Source of the DNA: Sphaerulina vaccinii
Taxonomy: Eukaryota; Ascomycota; Dothideomycetes; Mycosphaerellales; Mycosphaerellaceae
NCBI GenBank assembly: GCA_022570795.1
Contig: JAKUDP010000023.1
Span: 186,001-250,000, forward strand
Length of the DNA stretch: 64,000 nucleotides
Direction: 5' to 3'
Shown in pieces: positions 12,198 through 24,093 of this stretch. Each line of letters begins with the position of its first letter. The first letter of the stretch is position 1. The notes beneath the pieces were generated by a model, which was not told the DNA's origin, did not search any database, and saw only the letters and a list, made by a program, of their open reading frames with translations. The position numbers were made by a program, and so were the translations under genes.

Positions 12198-14099
12198 TCA
12201 ATAGTGATACTGCGAAGGCATGATATCAATCAGATACTGGATCTGCGCTGCTCGCCAGTCATCCTGCTCCACGTAAGAAGTCCTGTTCCCATCGAACACG
12301 AAGTTCTTGCCAATGCCTCCTTGGGAGATTTCATATCTTGGCCAGTAAGCTGTACCATTGACTGTCATCTACGTCAATCAAGTTATCAGAGGGAGTGGTC
12401 GGGCTGTACTCACCACCATGCAAATTCGGATCTCCATACCACATGAAACTCGCCCACATCCTCCCCATCAACTCCGCCACATCCCTATAAGCCTGGACGT
12501 TTCCGAATGACCCACTCTCCCCGTAGTCGAACACCCAAGCGACTTCAGAGAAGTGTGTGACGCCAATCTCGTCTGCAGCATTCACGGGTTTGACGTTGAA
12601 GTGATAGCTGTATGCTGTGACATTGTACTTTGACCAAGCATTAGTGACTGCTCTTCTTGGAGCATGTTCGACTATATCGCCCCAGTAAGCTGCTGCACGC
12701 TTCCATTGTCGGCCATAGCTGGAAGTGTAGGAAGGTGGATTGTATGTTGCTGGGATACCGATCGCGTCAACGTTGGGGAAGAGGATCTTGAGTGTTTCGA
12801 TTGTGGTGTTGTCAGGACCGCCTTTTGCAACTTCTGCGGCAAAATCGGCGTCGTTGTCGATACCACTAGGAGCAATAGCAGTGCCTTCGTCAAAGTTTGT
12901 GCCATATACAATAGAAACTTTGATGAACTGGCCAGTGGCTATCTGCTTAGTCGCGGGTGCGAAGAGTATGTCGTTGTCAACCATTGCTATGAAAGGGCCA
13001 AGACCAGTTCCGGATATCCATGTGTTACTGATGTTGAGAACACTGTTGAGCTCTGCGAACGGAAGTTTACGGAGGCATTCGAGAGGACTTTGCGAGCTAG
13101 AGCAATTAGTAGAGTCTGTGAGCTTGCTGTAGATCTTGAGCATGTAATCAGTGGCATTGATGTAGCCATATGGCCACTTCTCCAGGGGCCCACCACTTTC
13201 GAGGATTGCATTGTGGAACAGGCCATCGTCCCGGCCGCCGTAGGCCTACGAAATATCAGCATGTGCACTTCGATGAGCTTCGGGACCATGAGACTGACCA
13301 TAAGATGTTTGCCGATTGAGATGCCACCAGCACTTTCACCATATATGGTCACTCTGCTGGGGTCTCCACCGAAGCCAGCAATGTTCTCTTGAATCCACTG
13401 AAGCAGCAGTCGCTGGTCACGCAACCCTGAAGACCGCGGTCAGCTGAACTGCGAGGGAATGTCCCAAGCTACACGCAGCCAGACCTACCCATGTTAGTAT
13501 CTCCAAGTGCCTGGCTCTCCTTACTCCACAACCAGCTGTAGGATAGCAATCAGCCAAATAGAGCATGTTCTCCCACCATCGATAACTCACCCAAAGGTAG
13601 TCAGGCGATAATTGAATGTGACACCAACGACTGGAAGTCCAGCCCTCGCAGCGTTCTGTACGAATCGAGTCTGATTGTACGCTGGTCGATTGCCGGAACC
13701 TTCGTAGAAGCCACCGCCATATATCCAGACCGCAACCGGAAGAGGATGAAAGTAGTTCCCGGCAGGTCGTATGATGTTTAGGTTCAAGCAATCCTCACTC
13801 AATGTCAGCCCGGCCATGTCACTTCCATAGCCGATGCAGCTATCGCCAATCGCGTGAGCATTACGAAGACCAGTCCATGAGAAGTTGATTGGGACAGGAT
13901 TGCGGAAACGGAGGTCGTTAACTGGAGGCTGAGCATATGGTAAACCGAGGAAGTAGTCTATCCCTGTTGTCGAGTTATGAAGACCAATGTACGTGCCATT
14001 GAGAGTCTTTGCGGTTGGCGAGGTCGAGCCTAGAGCTGTTAAGCACAATAGAATGCAGATGAGGTACGGAGACCTTGCGGGCCTGGTGAGTGAAGCCAT
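12198..14099 (-). CDS. secreted type-B carboxylesterase/lipase
   Basis: Five exons in transcript order (14099-13591, 13535-13489, 13426-13299, 13245-12414, 12361-12198) give 559 residues. This is the alpha/beta-hydrolase carboxylesterase type B family, which cleaves ester bonds outside the cell. The N-terminus carries a hydrophobic signal segment (YLICILLCLTALG). The oxyanion-hole motif is present (YGGGFYEG), the nucleophile is Ser217 in GESAGG, and the likely catalytic His is in GVTHFSEVAWVF. The C-terminal exon restores the family ending (YWPRY, then SYVEQDDWRAAQIQYL). Introns are 55, 62, 53 and 52 bp; the third uses a weaker GTCAGT donor, chosen because it joins GKHLM to AYGGRDDG in frame. 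Many N-glycosylation sequons fit secretion. Substrate unknown. Confidence 0.9.
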
Positions 14100-14855
14100 C
14101 TCAGCTGTGTGCCGGATTATACGGTTTGCTGACCTGGCATCGACTTCCTGATACGAGTATCAATTATCAGCGCATCACCCTATCACATGCCTATCTGGTG
14201 TGTCAAAGGGCAACAGTCGGGAAAGTTGGGACATCTTTCCTATCGTCCTATTTATCAAGCGGAGTCTCGCCAGACATGAGATGCATTAGTACACTCATGC
14301 ATCAAACAACAAACGTGACCCGTGATGTCGTGCTTGTGGAAAAGTCTTGTTGGCTTCGCGTACGGCGATGGGCAATATTGATTGATGAAGCCATTGCTGC
14401 GATGCCTCTCCAAGCTTCAAGCCTCAGGTACTCGAGGGTCTTCAAAGGCCTTCACGAGCCCTCTGACTTGTGTTTCTTGCGCCGGGTAGAAGTAGAGATG
14501 ATATCGTCCGCTTGTGGGCGGCCGACCGCGCTGAACGTCGTGCCACCTGGAGTTGCTTATCGCCTTGTCTGCGCGATCTTGTGCTTGCAGGCCTCGCACG
14601 TGAAGCATAGCAGTGTCAATCGAGTCTTTCGTCGACGGGAGAGGAGAGGAGATCGAGCAGACCAAGGGACGGCAAAGATATGCAAATCCCAGCGGTTGCT
14701 GGCTTACTCAAGGATAGCCAAGAATAGCAGATCTCGCTCCTTGCGCCCAACCAACAAACAACCACATATTCGCAGCATCAAGCGTCAGCATAAGGGCGGC
14801 AAGACAAGAGGACAGCTCTCCAGCAGAGTGGTCGAGCAAGCTGCAAAGAGGGAAG
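14100..14855. promoter_or_regulatory. divergent promoter region esterase / coiled-coil gene
   Basis: This 756-bp interval lies between two divergent starts. ORFs in it overlap the two genes' 5' regions and show no domain. No motif is claimed. Confidence 0.4.
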
Positions 14856-16172
14856 ATGGTGGATGTCTCGGAGAAATGCCCGCTTCCCAAAGAGGCAGCT
14901 GAGGCTCTTCAGCCTTATATCAAAACCCGGCAAGAAGTCGAGAACATCAGAAGAGGACTTCAGGCAACCTTCCCAGTCTCAACTTTGGACCTCGCTCAAT
15001 CCTCAAGAGCTGATACTGCCGAGCCCAGTGGAGTTACAGGTGTCAGGAAGGCATATCTACGAGCTCTACAAGCTCACAGAGTCGCCCAGGAAAGATACGA
15101 TGCACTCAAAACAGAACTTGACCAAATCTCACGAAGGGAGCCTGCCTCTGGAAATCAAGCCAACTCGAACTTCTTGACTGAAAGCTATGTGCCACTGATT
15201 CGGCAAAGAGAAAAGCGACGCAAACTGGCCATAGTTGAGAAGACATTGACCAGAATCACCACGACTGGAGGCGATGCCATTGCAGAATCTTTCGACAAAG
15301 TGGCGAAACGCGAAGTCGGAGAGCTGCCTACACCGCCTTCCACAGCAGGATACGCAGACCGCGAACTTGGAGCGGATGCAGACTACGACCTTACACGGCT
15401 GAAGAAGGCCATATTGAGCATGAAACATGAAGTCGAAGGACACGAGAGAACCTCAGCACAAGCCAATGGTATCGCCGATGGCGAGATCAATCCACAAGCC
15501 GATCTTAAAGCTCTGCAGAAGACACACAGCGAACTTACAGCCTGGATGGAGAGACAATTGGCAATGATTAGCGATGTTGACAGCACGAAAGACGGCAGTA
15601 GCAGTACCTACTCTTTTCCAGACAATGCCTCGGGATCAGAAGAGCCTGCTTTCTCCATCGAGGATATCGAAAGTCTCTATAACCAATATCTCGGCTCGCG
15701 GCAGAAGCTCCTGGACATTATCTCGCACCGAGAGGAAGAAGATTCCAGTACATCATCCTCACCAGATGCTTTACGTCAAACATCCATTTCACTGGAGATC
15801 GAAGGCTCTCTTCCCAGCACAGCAGAGATCCTCTTACCTTACCTATCACGTCTCAGCTTAAACAAGCAGACAGAACATGCACTTTTGCAGCAGAGTGGAT
15901 ATATGAGAAGACAAATCGCATCTGCAGAAGCACAAACGCAGGATATTATGACTAGACTGGCGGACGAGAGCCATTTGGTACAGCCTGAGCATCGTAGAGG
16001 TGCGCCACAAGGTAGAGATTGGCGGCAAGCTGCGGGAGAGGCGAGCGAGGCTACTGCGAAGATTGCCAATAAGCGGATACAAAGTGGGAAAGCTTCTGCG
16101 GAGCATGCGTCGCAAACGCTTGAGGCGATGCATGGTTTGCCTGGGTCTATAGAAGCTTTGATGAAGAAGTAA
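14856..16172 (+). CDS. coiled-coil protein of unknown function
   Basis: A single exon of 438 residues. I do not recognise the family. The protein is rich in Glu, Lys, Gln and Ala, with long heptad-like stretches at about 60-125 (YLRALQAHRVAQERYDALK), 170-230 and 260-290, and again near 330-438. No membrane segment, signal peptide or zinc motif is seen. A Ser-rich linker sits near 290-310. The composition suggests a mostly helical scaffold or cytoskeletal/kinetochore-type protein, but that is inference only. The start was taken at the first ATG of the frame, just after the shared promoter. It converges on the DUF423 gene. Confidence 0.75.
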   Translation: MVDVSEKCPLPKEAAEALQPYIKTRQEVENIRRGLQATFPVSTLDLAQSSRADTAEPSGVTGVRKAYLRALQAHRVAQERYDALKTELDQISRREPASGNQANSNFLTESYVPLIRQREKRRKLAIVEKTLTRITTTGGDAIAESFDKVAKREVGELPTPPSTAGYADRELGADADYDLTRLKKAILSMKHEVEGHERTSAQANGIADGEINPQADLKALQKTHSELTAWMERQLAMISDVDSTKDGSSSTYSFPDNASGSEEPAFSIEDIESLYNQYLGSRQKLLDIISHREEEDSSTSSSPDALRQTSISLEIEGSLPSTAEILLPYLSRLSLNKQTEHALLQQSGYMRRQIASAEAQTQDIMTRLADESHLVQPEHRRGAPQGRDWRQAAGEASEATAKIANKRIQSGKASAEHASQTLEAMHGLPGSIEALMKK

Positions 16173-16522
16173 AGGGCAATTACTACCGAAGATGGCGCAC
16201 GTGAGCGAGATGGACAGTAGAAAGCTATGTATGAGCATAAGTGGCTGCAAGGTCACTAGAAGAAGCAATAGGAAACTATTAATCGCACGCTATGAGCAGA
16301 CTCGAAAAAGCCAAACTCATTTTCGAAGTGCTAACATAAGAGCAAAACAAAACAAAACCATTGTCACGACTAAGTGAATGTGCTAATGCTATAGCTTCCG
16401 CTAAGGTGCCAGAGTCGAACCTCGTTAGGATTCGTAGAAGTAGTGTTTGCTTGAGCTCACTCCCACATCCATCGCCTTCCTCCTCCCTCCATCCCTCCTC
16501 CCATCTCCTCCCATCAGTCACT
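16173..16522. other. convergent intergenic spacer
   Basis: This 350-bp spacer contains the 3' ends of the coiled-coil gene and the DUF423 gene. A tRNA-like T-loop string at about 16408-16424 does not fold as a tRNA. Nothing else is seen. Confidence 0.45.
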
Positions 16523-17028
16523 TTACAACACAACCCTCCCTCTACTCCCAAAAGCGAACGCCAACCACCCACCAATCAAACACATCCCACCAAGTGGCGT
16601 CACAGGTCCCAGAAACTTCAATTCCTTATTCAAAACTAGCGCATAGATACTTCCAGAGAAACCCACAATCCCCGCAGTAAACAAACTCTTCGCCCACACA
16701 TTCTTGGGAGCGGCTTGTTCTGCTATGAGGAGGGCGAGGGAGTGGATGAGCTATCCGAGCGTTAGCGAGGCTGTATAACAATCCAGTAGACATATAGCAG
16801 CGGATGGAGGCCAGTACGTACTTGATAGTGAGCGGCAGTTTGCCAACTTGCGATTTTTTCGGGGGCAATGCCTCGACCTGTGAAGCGAAGTGGTTAGTGT
16901 GAGGTATAATGCTGGCTGGCATGGTGATTGGGGTCTGGTGTACTCTTTAAGCCATGTGCGCCAAAGGCACCGAAGGCTACTGAGCTGGCGCCTGACAGGG
17001 TTGCGACGAGCCACCAGGGTGAGGACAT
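16523..17028 (-). CDS. DUF423 / TMEM256-like small membrane protein
   Basis: Three exons in transcript order (17028-16944, 16877-16822, 16750-16523) give 122 residues; introns are 66 and 71 bp. The protein matches the DUF423 family (animal TMEM256): an N-terminal segment with GAFGAHGLKS, then GRGIAPEKIASWQTAAHYQ, then three further hydrophobic helices (LIHSLALLIA, SLFTAGIVGFSGSIYAL, TPLGGMCLIGGWLAFAFG). Four membrane spans are expected. The biochemical function of the family is not established; mitochondrial or other inner membranes are possible. Because of the introns no single frame shows it whole. It was assembled from splice sites, and phases agree throughout. Confidence 0.88.
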
Positions 17029-17498
17029 TGTTTCGTAGTTTTGAAGTCCTGTTATGAGTTGATGAAATCCTGATGGCTAGTGTTAAGATGTTGATGTCGT
17101 CGTGATCGATTGTCAGCAGCCAAGAGTCGGCGATGTTCGGCAATGAATGCCGAGACGAACAGAACATGAAGGCAAGTGATGGTTTGCAATATGTACACGT
17201 AGCATTTCATTGTGTGCTTATGTAGATACAGGTAATGATGAGACCTCATCAGGTCGACGCTCTTGTGGCGGACCAGGCTTTTCCTGCCCTCGATATGGCA
17301 AAAGCAGATCTCATGTCTCCCGTAACTCGCTAAGTTTTCAAAGTTTCCTCTCCATGCTCATCTATCGATGGACGCTCAAGCTCAACTTGAGCTGGACTCT
17401 GCCGTCTCCGCCAAGGTGGCTTCGAAATCGAAGCGCCTGGCGTTCTCCTCGACCGCGCGGTAGGCGCGATCTGTATAAAAGGTCGACGTTGCGTTGAC
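17029..17498. other. spacer between TOP1 3' end and DUF423 promoter
   Basis: This 470-bp interval lies downstream of TOP1 and upstream of the DUF423 gene, both on the minus strand. No gene or repeat was recognised. Confidence 0.45.
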
Positions 17499-20400
17499 TT
17501 AGAACTCCCAGTCCTCGTCTACAGACTTGATAGCCCAGTCGAACTTCTCACGCAGAGTCTTGGAGAAGAAGCGCTCAATCGGCACATCGAACTTCTTGCT
17601 GAAGACGACGGTAAGACGAGGATCAATGTAATTCTGTGAAATATGTTAGCAGCTGTGACTGTGGTTCAACGTCAAATCTGGGACTTACGATCTTCGATGT
17701 ACCCAGCGCAACCTCCTTGTTGTTGTCGCGATCTTCTGCCTGGGTCTGCAGAGTGGCGATACGAGTATCGAGCTTTTCGATGTCTTTCTCGTACTTCTCA
17801 ACAGAAGCCGACTTGCCCTCAGGCTCCACCTTGCCGGTCTTGAGCTCCTTCTTGAGCTTCTTCTCGAGTTCGCGCATTGGCTCGAGACGTTCTTCAAGCT
17901 CTTTGGGCTTCATCTCCTTCTCGCCTTCAGCAGCGAGCTTCTCGTTCTCTTTCTCGAACTTCTTCGTGATCTTGGTCTTGGACTCTTCAACCAAGGCCTC
18001 GTGGTGCTTCTCTTGCCACTCCTTGTCCAACCCTTCTGGAAGTGCGAAAAACTCCTCGCCCTTCTTCTTCTTGAGCTTTGGTTCAAGTTCAAGCATCATG
18101 CGCTTGACACGGCACTGTTGGTAGCGAAGACCATTAATCTTGTCTTCCATCTTCTCCATTTGCTGTTCGTGGGACGCAGCAACAGTACGCTTGTGGTTAC
18201 ACAGGATGGCGACCCTGCGGTTGGCTGCATTGTAAGCAAGAACCTTGTCGGCGATGCTTCCCTCTGCTTTCATCTCTTGGAGCAGCATGGCCATGGTGAA
18301 AGAAGCATTGTAAGTACGGAATACCTTCGCAGTCAAGCCAGTCATGTAGTTGGACAAATGCTTGTTGAGGCCAGATGTGGTGAGTCGATCGAATATCTCG
18401 TCGCCTTCCTTCTTTGGTGATCGCTTGAAGATCTTGAGGTTCTTGAACACTTGCGCGTCGACCTCGACTTCGTCGTAGAAGCGAATGGAGTCCTTTCCGA
18501 GGAAATCGAAGATGACCTTGTTTGGAGGTGCGAGCGTAACGTGTTCGAACTTGAGCGAACAGCAACCGACTGTGTCAGCTTCGTCGTCGCCTTTCTCGTT
18601 ACCGGCGCGAAGAGCGAATCGATCAATGAGGTATGTTGCAGTTGCACGCTGCCTCTCAGCCATGACCTCCGACTTCAACTCCTTCTCGTAGTCCTTTCGG
18701 ATGCGATCAATGTGCTTCTTGAGCTCGCGAGCCTTCTCGAACTTCTTGTAGTCACTCTGCCCCTTGATGTCGGAGTTGGCTGCCAACATGACATACTTGT
18801 ACGCGCCGTTGATGTTCTCCTGCCACATAGCAAGCCAGGTGCCCTCCTGGTCATTCTTGACTTCCTTCCACTTGTGACCCTGTGGTGGTGCGGGAACTGT
18901 CGCCTCCTTGCCGATGTTGATCGTGATCTGCTCAGGCGTGACTCGCTTCTTGAATCTTCCAGTCTTGGGATGCTCGCCACGACCACGGAAAAGTCCAGGT
19001 GGTTCGACTCGGAAGTTGCCAACCTTCTGCTTGCGGCCGTCCCACTTGCAGTACTGATATGGCGCCTCGAGTTCGTCCTTCTCGGCCTTGAGCTTCTTCT
19101 TTTCTGCTGCGGGCAAAGCCTTCTTCGCCTGTCGTTCGGCATCCAGATGGTTGAAAATCGGCTTGAAGTCGCACTTATCGAACTTCAAGATCTTCACCTG
19201 CTTGCCGTCCCTGTCCTTTCCGTGTCCAGTCTCGTCAAGCATTTCCTTGAAGTCGGCGAAGAAGTTCTTCTGGAAGGTTGGATTCTCCACGTTGTGTGTC
19301 GAATTGAGCATACCACCAAAAGCATGTGCGATCTCCTCTGCTTTCGGATCAAGTGTCACTGGTGTGCCATCGTATATCAATTGCACATTCTTGGGCAATG
19401 GCTCGTACTCTGGCGGAAAGACGACACCGTTGTGCTCAAGAGTCGTCCACTTGATGGTGCCATCGCCCTTCTGTGGATCCTCCCACCAGCGGTACTCTTC
19501 CTCCTCCTCCTCCTCGCCTTCAGCCGGAGTCCCTTCTTTGCCCTTTCCTTTGCCTTTCTTTGCTGGGGTCGCGGCCTCTTTCTTTACAGCAGCCTTCTTT
19601 GCAGGTGCCTTCTTCTTGAGTGGCTTGTCGTCTTCAGAGTTGGTCTCTTCTTTCTTGACCTTGGCACCGTTCGTCTTCTTGGCAGGAGCTCGCTTCTTCG
19701 CAAGTGGCTTGTCGTCCTCGTCGCTGCTATCTTCCTTCTTGACCTTCTTCTTAGCAGCGGCGGCCTCCTTGCTACGAATTGCCTTGGCTTCCTTCTCAGC
19801 TTTCTTCTCGATGGCCACCTTTTGCTTTTGCAGCTTCTTGGAGATAGGTTCATCGCCACTGTCCTCGCCAATCTGAGCTGCTGTGGCCTTGATCGGCTTA
19901 ACCACTTTCTTCACCAGTGGCACATCATCTTCGTCCTCAGAGTCCGATGCAGGAGCTGTCTTGCGCTTCTTCAGTGGCACATCATCCTCATCAGACTCAC
20001 TGTCGTCCTTGTAGCTCTTGCCATTTGCCAGTGAGGCTTTTCGCTTGGTGCCGTTGGTGTGTCCATTCGTGGTGCCATTGGTAGCAGGCGGGTCGACATC
20101 CATCTCTTCGACAGGTCCGTTCGCTAGACTGACACCTGGATTGACGGTGGGTGAGTCTGTGGTGGTATCCATGTCGTTCTTTGTGACAGTTGGCTTCGAC
20201 TTGGCTGAGGTGGAAACAGTTAGCCTCGAGTACTGGTGGTGCGATGTTTGAAGATAAGAAGTGCAAAGTAATTAATATATTAATGAATCACAAGGCAACC
20301 AAATGGTCTGTGCTGCGTGGTCTGGTGATGTGTGAAGTTAAGAATAAGAGGAAAGTGTTGGGTGAGAGAGAAAGTGCAAGGTGTGAAGTGAGAATTTGGC

Positions 20401-20535
20401 CAAGTACCCTTCGCAGGTGAGGAATCTGCCGGCGGATTTTTGACTAAGTCCCCAGCAACACCGAAACATTGAAGCATCAGGCGCAAGATGGATTGACATA
20501 CCCACAAGTGGCCGATCGTCTTCAGAATCAGACAT
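17499..20535 (-). CDS. TOP1: DNA topoisomerase I (type IB)
   Basis: Exons in transcript order are 20535-20502, 20204-17689 and 17633-17499, giving 894 residues. The enzyme relaxes supercoils by nicking one strand and forming a 3'-phosphotyrosyl link, in the nucleus. The first ~245 residues are Lys/Glu/Ser-rich with nuclear-import-like clusters. The core starts near 249 (YRWWEDPQKGDG), with the conserved PPGLFRGRGEHPKTG block and the catalytic region around FALRAGNEK (near 540). A linker coiled coil precedes the C-terminal domain. The catalytic Tyr852 lies two residues after the last intron (SKI|NYIDPR). The first exon encodes only MSDSEDDRPLV and is joined across a 297-bp intron in matching phase; a later in-frame ATG at 20172 would give an 872-residue protein lacking this start. 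Confidence 0.95.
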
Positions 20536-21062
20536 GTTGGTGAATGATGGCTTCGGTCGCCTCTGCGAGAATGGTACTGTGGTGGGTGGCGGCAGTCGCG
20601 TGTAGGTGATGTTCGTGTTCGCGGACTCGACGCGTGTGGTCCAGTCCAGATGCAGCGAGCCTTCTCCTGACGACCAAGTCCCAAATGCCCTTGGACAGAG
20701 AGCTCGTAAGATGCGTGTGGTGGCTAAGATACTGGCAGAAGCTGTAGAGACCGGTTTGCCGTCGAGAAATAGTCACAATAGATGGTAGTGAGAAGCAGAT
20801 GGGGAATGGGAAACAGGAAGGGAGAGCAGAGTGTCGTGGATGTCCGAGAGGATGGCCATCGTTGGTGTGAGAAGTCGTGGTACAGTACTCTTGTGCTGTT
20901 TGTCGATGTGAAAAGTGGCGGAATGTTTCGGCGAAAGTGAAGGCAGCTCGGAAGAGACCGCAGGAGATCAATCACATCACGAGAAGAGAGAGCTTCTACT
21001 GTACCAGCAATACTACCACCACCACCACCACCACCACTCCATCTCCCCTCACACATCGAGCA
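20536..21062. promoter_or_regulatory. divergent promoter region TOP1 / ATP3
   Basis: This 527-bp interval lies between divergent starts. It includes a short trinucleotide ACC run at 21015-21037 close to the ATP3 start, probably in its 5' UTR. No specific factor site is claimed. Confidence 0.5.
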
Positions 21063-22142
21063 ATGCTGTCCCGTGCTGCTCGTCCCGCCTTCAAGGCTGG
21101 CGCGGTGCAATCGCTGCGGTACGTCGACTCCCTCCTGCGCGCGTCCAGCAGTGCAAACCCGAGCTCGGCGCAGAAACAGATACAGCGCAGCATCACCCAT
21201 ACTAACATTGCGATTGCGCCTACAGGCCCGCCGCTGCGACTGCCCCTGCCCTCCAGGCTGCCAACTATGCCACCCTCCGCCAGATCGAAGGTCGTCTGAA
21301 GTCGCTCAAGAACATTGAGAAGATCACCAAGACCATGAAAATCGTCGCCTCCACCAAGCTCACCAAAGCCCAACGTGCCATGGAGTCCGGACGATCTTTT
21401 GGAGAGACCTCAGGCAAGGTCTTTGAGGAGGCCGAGACAAAGGCAGTTGAGAGCGACAACAAGAAGGTGCTGCTCGTGGTCTGCAGCTCGGACAAGGGTC
21501 TCTGTGGTGGTATCCACTCTGGTCTCTCTCGTGCTGTGCGCCGTCTTGTAGAGAACGAGCCAGCCGACTACAACATTGTCTGCATCGGCGAGAAGTCCAA
21601 GGCACAGCTCAGCAGATCCAACCCAAAGGCGTTGGTGCTCTCGTTCGCTGGTATCGGCAAGGATGTCCCAACCTTTGCCGATGCTTCTGCCATTGCCGAC
21701 CAGATCACCCTTCTTCCTTCGGAGTACGCGAGCGTCAAGATCATGTACAACAAGTTCATCAACGCGCAATCATACGAACCAACCGTGGTCGAGGCATACT
21801 CCGAGGAGGCCATCACACAATCACGTAAGTCGGACATGGAGCATGAACTATCGGAACCCTCACGCTAACATTTGCACAGCCGGCTTCTCCAACTTCGAAG
21901 TTGACGACTCAGTCCTCGGCAACCTCCGCGAATACGCCCTCACCAACTCCCTTTACTGGGCACTCGCAGAGGGCCACGCTTGCGAAATCTCCGCTCGTCG
22001 CAACGCCATGGACAATGCTTCCAAGAACGCCGGCGACATGATTGACAAGTTCCAGATTCTCTTCAACCGAACGAGACAGGCTGTCATTACTGGTCAACTT
22101 GTCGAGATTATTTCTGGTGCTTCCGCTTCCGAGGATGCTTAG
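21063..22142 (+). CDS. ATP3: mitochondrial ATP synthase gamma subunit
   Basis: Exons 21063-21118, 21226-21824 and 21880-22142 give 305 residues. Gamma is the central rotor shaft of F1-ATPase in the mitochondrial matrix, coupling c-ring rotation to ATP synthesis. The first exon encodes a basic, Ser/Arg/Ala-rich mitochondrial presequence (MLSRAARPAFKAGAVQSLR). The mature N-terminal helix is clear (GRLKSLKNIEKITKTMKIVA), followed by the conserved core SSDKGLCGGIHSG and the C-terminal helix (MDNASKNAGDMIDKFQILFN..RQAVITGQLVEIISGA). Introns are 107 and 55 bp, all in phase. The later ATG at 21335 lies inside the conserved helix and is not the start. Confidence 0.96.
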
Positions 22143-22661
22143 ATGTGAGAATGCTAGAGCAGCAACAGCAGCATCAGGAAATTGTCACGTTGTACTGTAC
22201 ATATAGCGCAGACAGTGAGAGCAATCGCGAGAGTTCCCTTTGTCAGTATGCTGCGTTCAAGTGGTCGGTCCAGATGAGTCTTCAGTGCAGCGCTGTCTAC
22301 TGACGCAGGCTCGTGATACTGAGAGCTAACACAATGAAGGACCCGCTGAACAGCGGGAGAGCTCTGCAGCACAACGCGAATGCTGACCTGCTATCCCGTG
22401 CAATGCTAACCTGTTAGTTCTATGCACCGAACATGTTGACGCCTCGAGCAAACATTGTTCCGATCGAGTGGTACATGATATGCTGATGAATTGTTCCTGC
22501 CGTAACTCATGAGCTGCCCCACGTTCACCGGTCCAAACCTTAGGTAGCAACACCTCAAGAAACATGCTGCTTGCCCTGGCTGCCTGCAATCACTGTCAAA
22601 ACATCAACATCAACATCAACAAAATCAACATCAAAATCAACATCAACATCACGGAGACAAG
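22143..22661. other. intergenic with CATCAA-rich tract
   Basis: This 519-bp interval separates ATP3 from the F-box-like gene. It carries a degenerate CATCAA hexamer tract at about 22600-22650, just upstream of the next start and probably transcribed as 5' UTR. Confidence 0.5.
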
Positions 22662-23639
22662 ATGTCATTACCAGCAGCATCTGCAGCAGAGCGAGTGTTC
22701 TCTCTCCTCGAGTTGTTCGAACCAATAATTCTCGAACTCTCGATTCAAGACCTGATCACGGCCTCGCACGTATCTTGTGCTTTTCTGAACAATATCTCGA
22801 GCTCTACGCCGCTTCGGCAGAAAATCCTCAAATGGCGCAACATGAGCTTGAACGAGCTCGTTCTGGAGGACACACAAAGCATTCCGACCGGCACCGTGGC
22901 GAGTCGCAATTTTGACTATCCTTACATTCGAGCGAAGCAAGCACCATGGCTATTCCATACAGAGTACGACGATGGAGTACTCATCACCTACCGATGTTCG
23001 GCAAATCAAGAGCATCATCTCTACCTACCTCTCTCAGAAACGGAATCCATGTATGCACTCCGCATGGCACAGCTTTCTCTCGATCACGCAAGTTACAAAT
23101 TCAAGGTGACATGGACCAGTCGCGTCAGTGGCCAAGTCGTTCTCGTAAAAGACTTCGATGGCAAATTGATCACTTACATGATGAGAATGCCTCGAGCTCC
23201 ACATGAAGATCCGACACATATGTACTGCTATCTGCAGACGTGGTACTCCAATGCGAACTGGCACCATTGGGCTGAGAGTCATCTCAAATTGAAGCCGCCA
23301 ACTGAACTCAGTGATTGGAAGACGTGGTTCCAATGGAAAGTCAAGGGCAAGGGAAACGCCTTCTATCATCGAAGGATGGATGTAGAACAATTGTCGACGA
23401 AAGCATCTGGGTTTGTCGTCTCCAAAGATCCCACCTTCAAGAACCGCCACGGCCACATTCGAGACGGAGCACAAACTGAGCTGAACCTCAACTACCAGGA
23501 CAGCATGATCACTGCTTATACCAAGCACAGATGTCATGTGGTACATCGCCGATGTCTACCTTCCCTGAACGCTACACTCCAAGCTATAAAAGATGAGCAA
23601 AGCAAGACCAACGACAGCAAGCAAAGCAGGCAAGTGTAG
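22662..23639 (+). CDS. F-box-like protein, unknown target
   Basis: A single exon of 325 residues. The N-terminal ~50 residues (residues 9-55, with LFEPIILELSIQDLITA and SHVSCAFLNNISSS) resemble the F-box-like leader of many Dothideomycete proteins, in which a short helical F-box precedes a variable body. F-box proteins recruit substrates to SCF ubiquitin ligases through Skp1. The rest has no domain I recognise; it is rich in Trp, Tyr and His, and ends in a Lys/Ser/Gln tail. No signal peptide or membrane segment is seen. This family is large and fast-evolving in the group. The F-box call is by resemblance only. Confidence 0.7.
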   Translation: MSLPAASAAERVFSLLELFEPIILELSIQDLITASHVSCAFLNNISSSTPLRQKILKWRNMSLNELVLEDTQSIPTGTVASRNFDYPYIRAKQAPWLFHTEYDDGVLITYRCSANQEHHLYLPLSETESMYALRMAQLSLDHASYKFKVTWTSRVSGQVVLVKDFDGKLITYMMRMPRAPHEDPTHMYCYLQTWYSNANWHHWAESHLKLKPPTELSDWKTWFQWKVKGKGNAFYHRRMDVEQLSTKASGFVVSKDPTFKNRHGHIRDGAQTELNLNYQDSMITAYTKHRCHVVHRRCLPSLNATLQAIKDEQSKTNDSKQSRQV

Positions 23640-24093
23640 CTGAGTCTGTACGATGAGTTACTGCATGCATCAGGAGACGCTGCTCTAGCTCCGTTCGTTT
23701 CTGACATACTGCTAGCACTACAGAAAACAATCCCTGCCTCCACTCAATCTGCTCTGTCTGCTCGTCGTATCATAGACGTGACATTGCAACATTAGCGCGC
23801 ACCCTTATCACTTAGCACAGATTGACTTGTGCCTACTCTTTTCTGTAGCAACAGAGAGTCCTTGGGTTTATAGACGTAACATAAGGGTCTGAATATACTG
23901 TGATGTGACATCATGACTATGTCAAGCACCATAGCTTCGATCGAAGACCACCTGTATTGTCCAACGAACATTTCGATCATTGATGCCAATAATCTCGCGA
24001 TAATTTCGATCCAGCTGCATTCTATATCGACAACCTCTACTTCTCGTTCCACTCCACAACTCGAGACACGAATTCTCGACTACATCCGCCAAA
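23640..24093. other. intergenic, no feature seen
   Basis: This 454-bp interval lies between the F-box-like gene and the DUF3140 gene. It presumably holds the promoter of the latter. No gene or repeat was recognised. Confidence 0.4.

Noticed and set aside
16405..16430. tRNA-like string AGAGTCGAACC
   Set aside because: The neighbouring bases do not pair into a T stem or acceptor stem; no complete cloverleaf can be drawn.
18451..20034. Plus-strand 527-codon open frame opposite TOP1
   Set aside because: It is the antisense shadow of the Lys/Glu-rich TOP1 exon; the product is Leu/Val-rich without a domain, as expected from antisense of biased codons.
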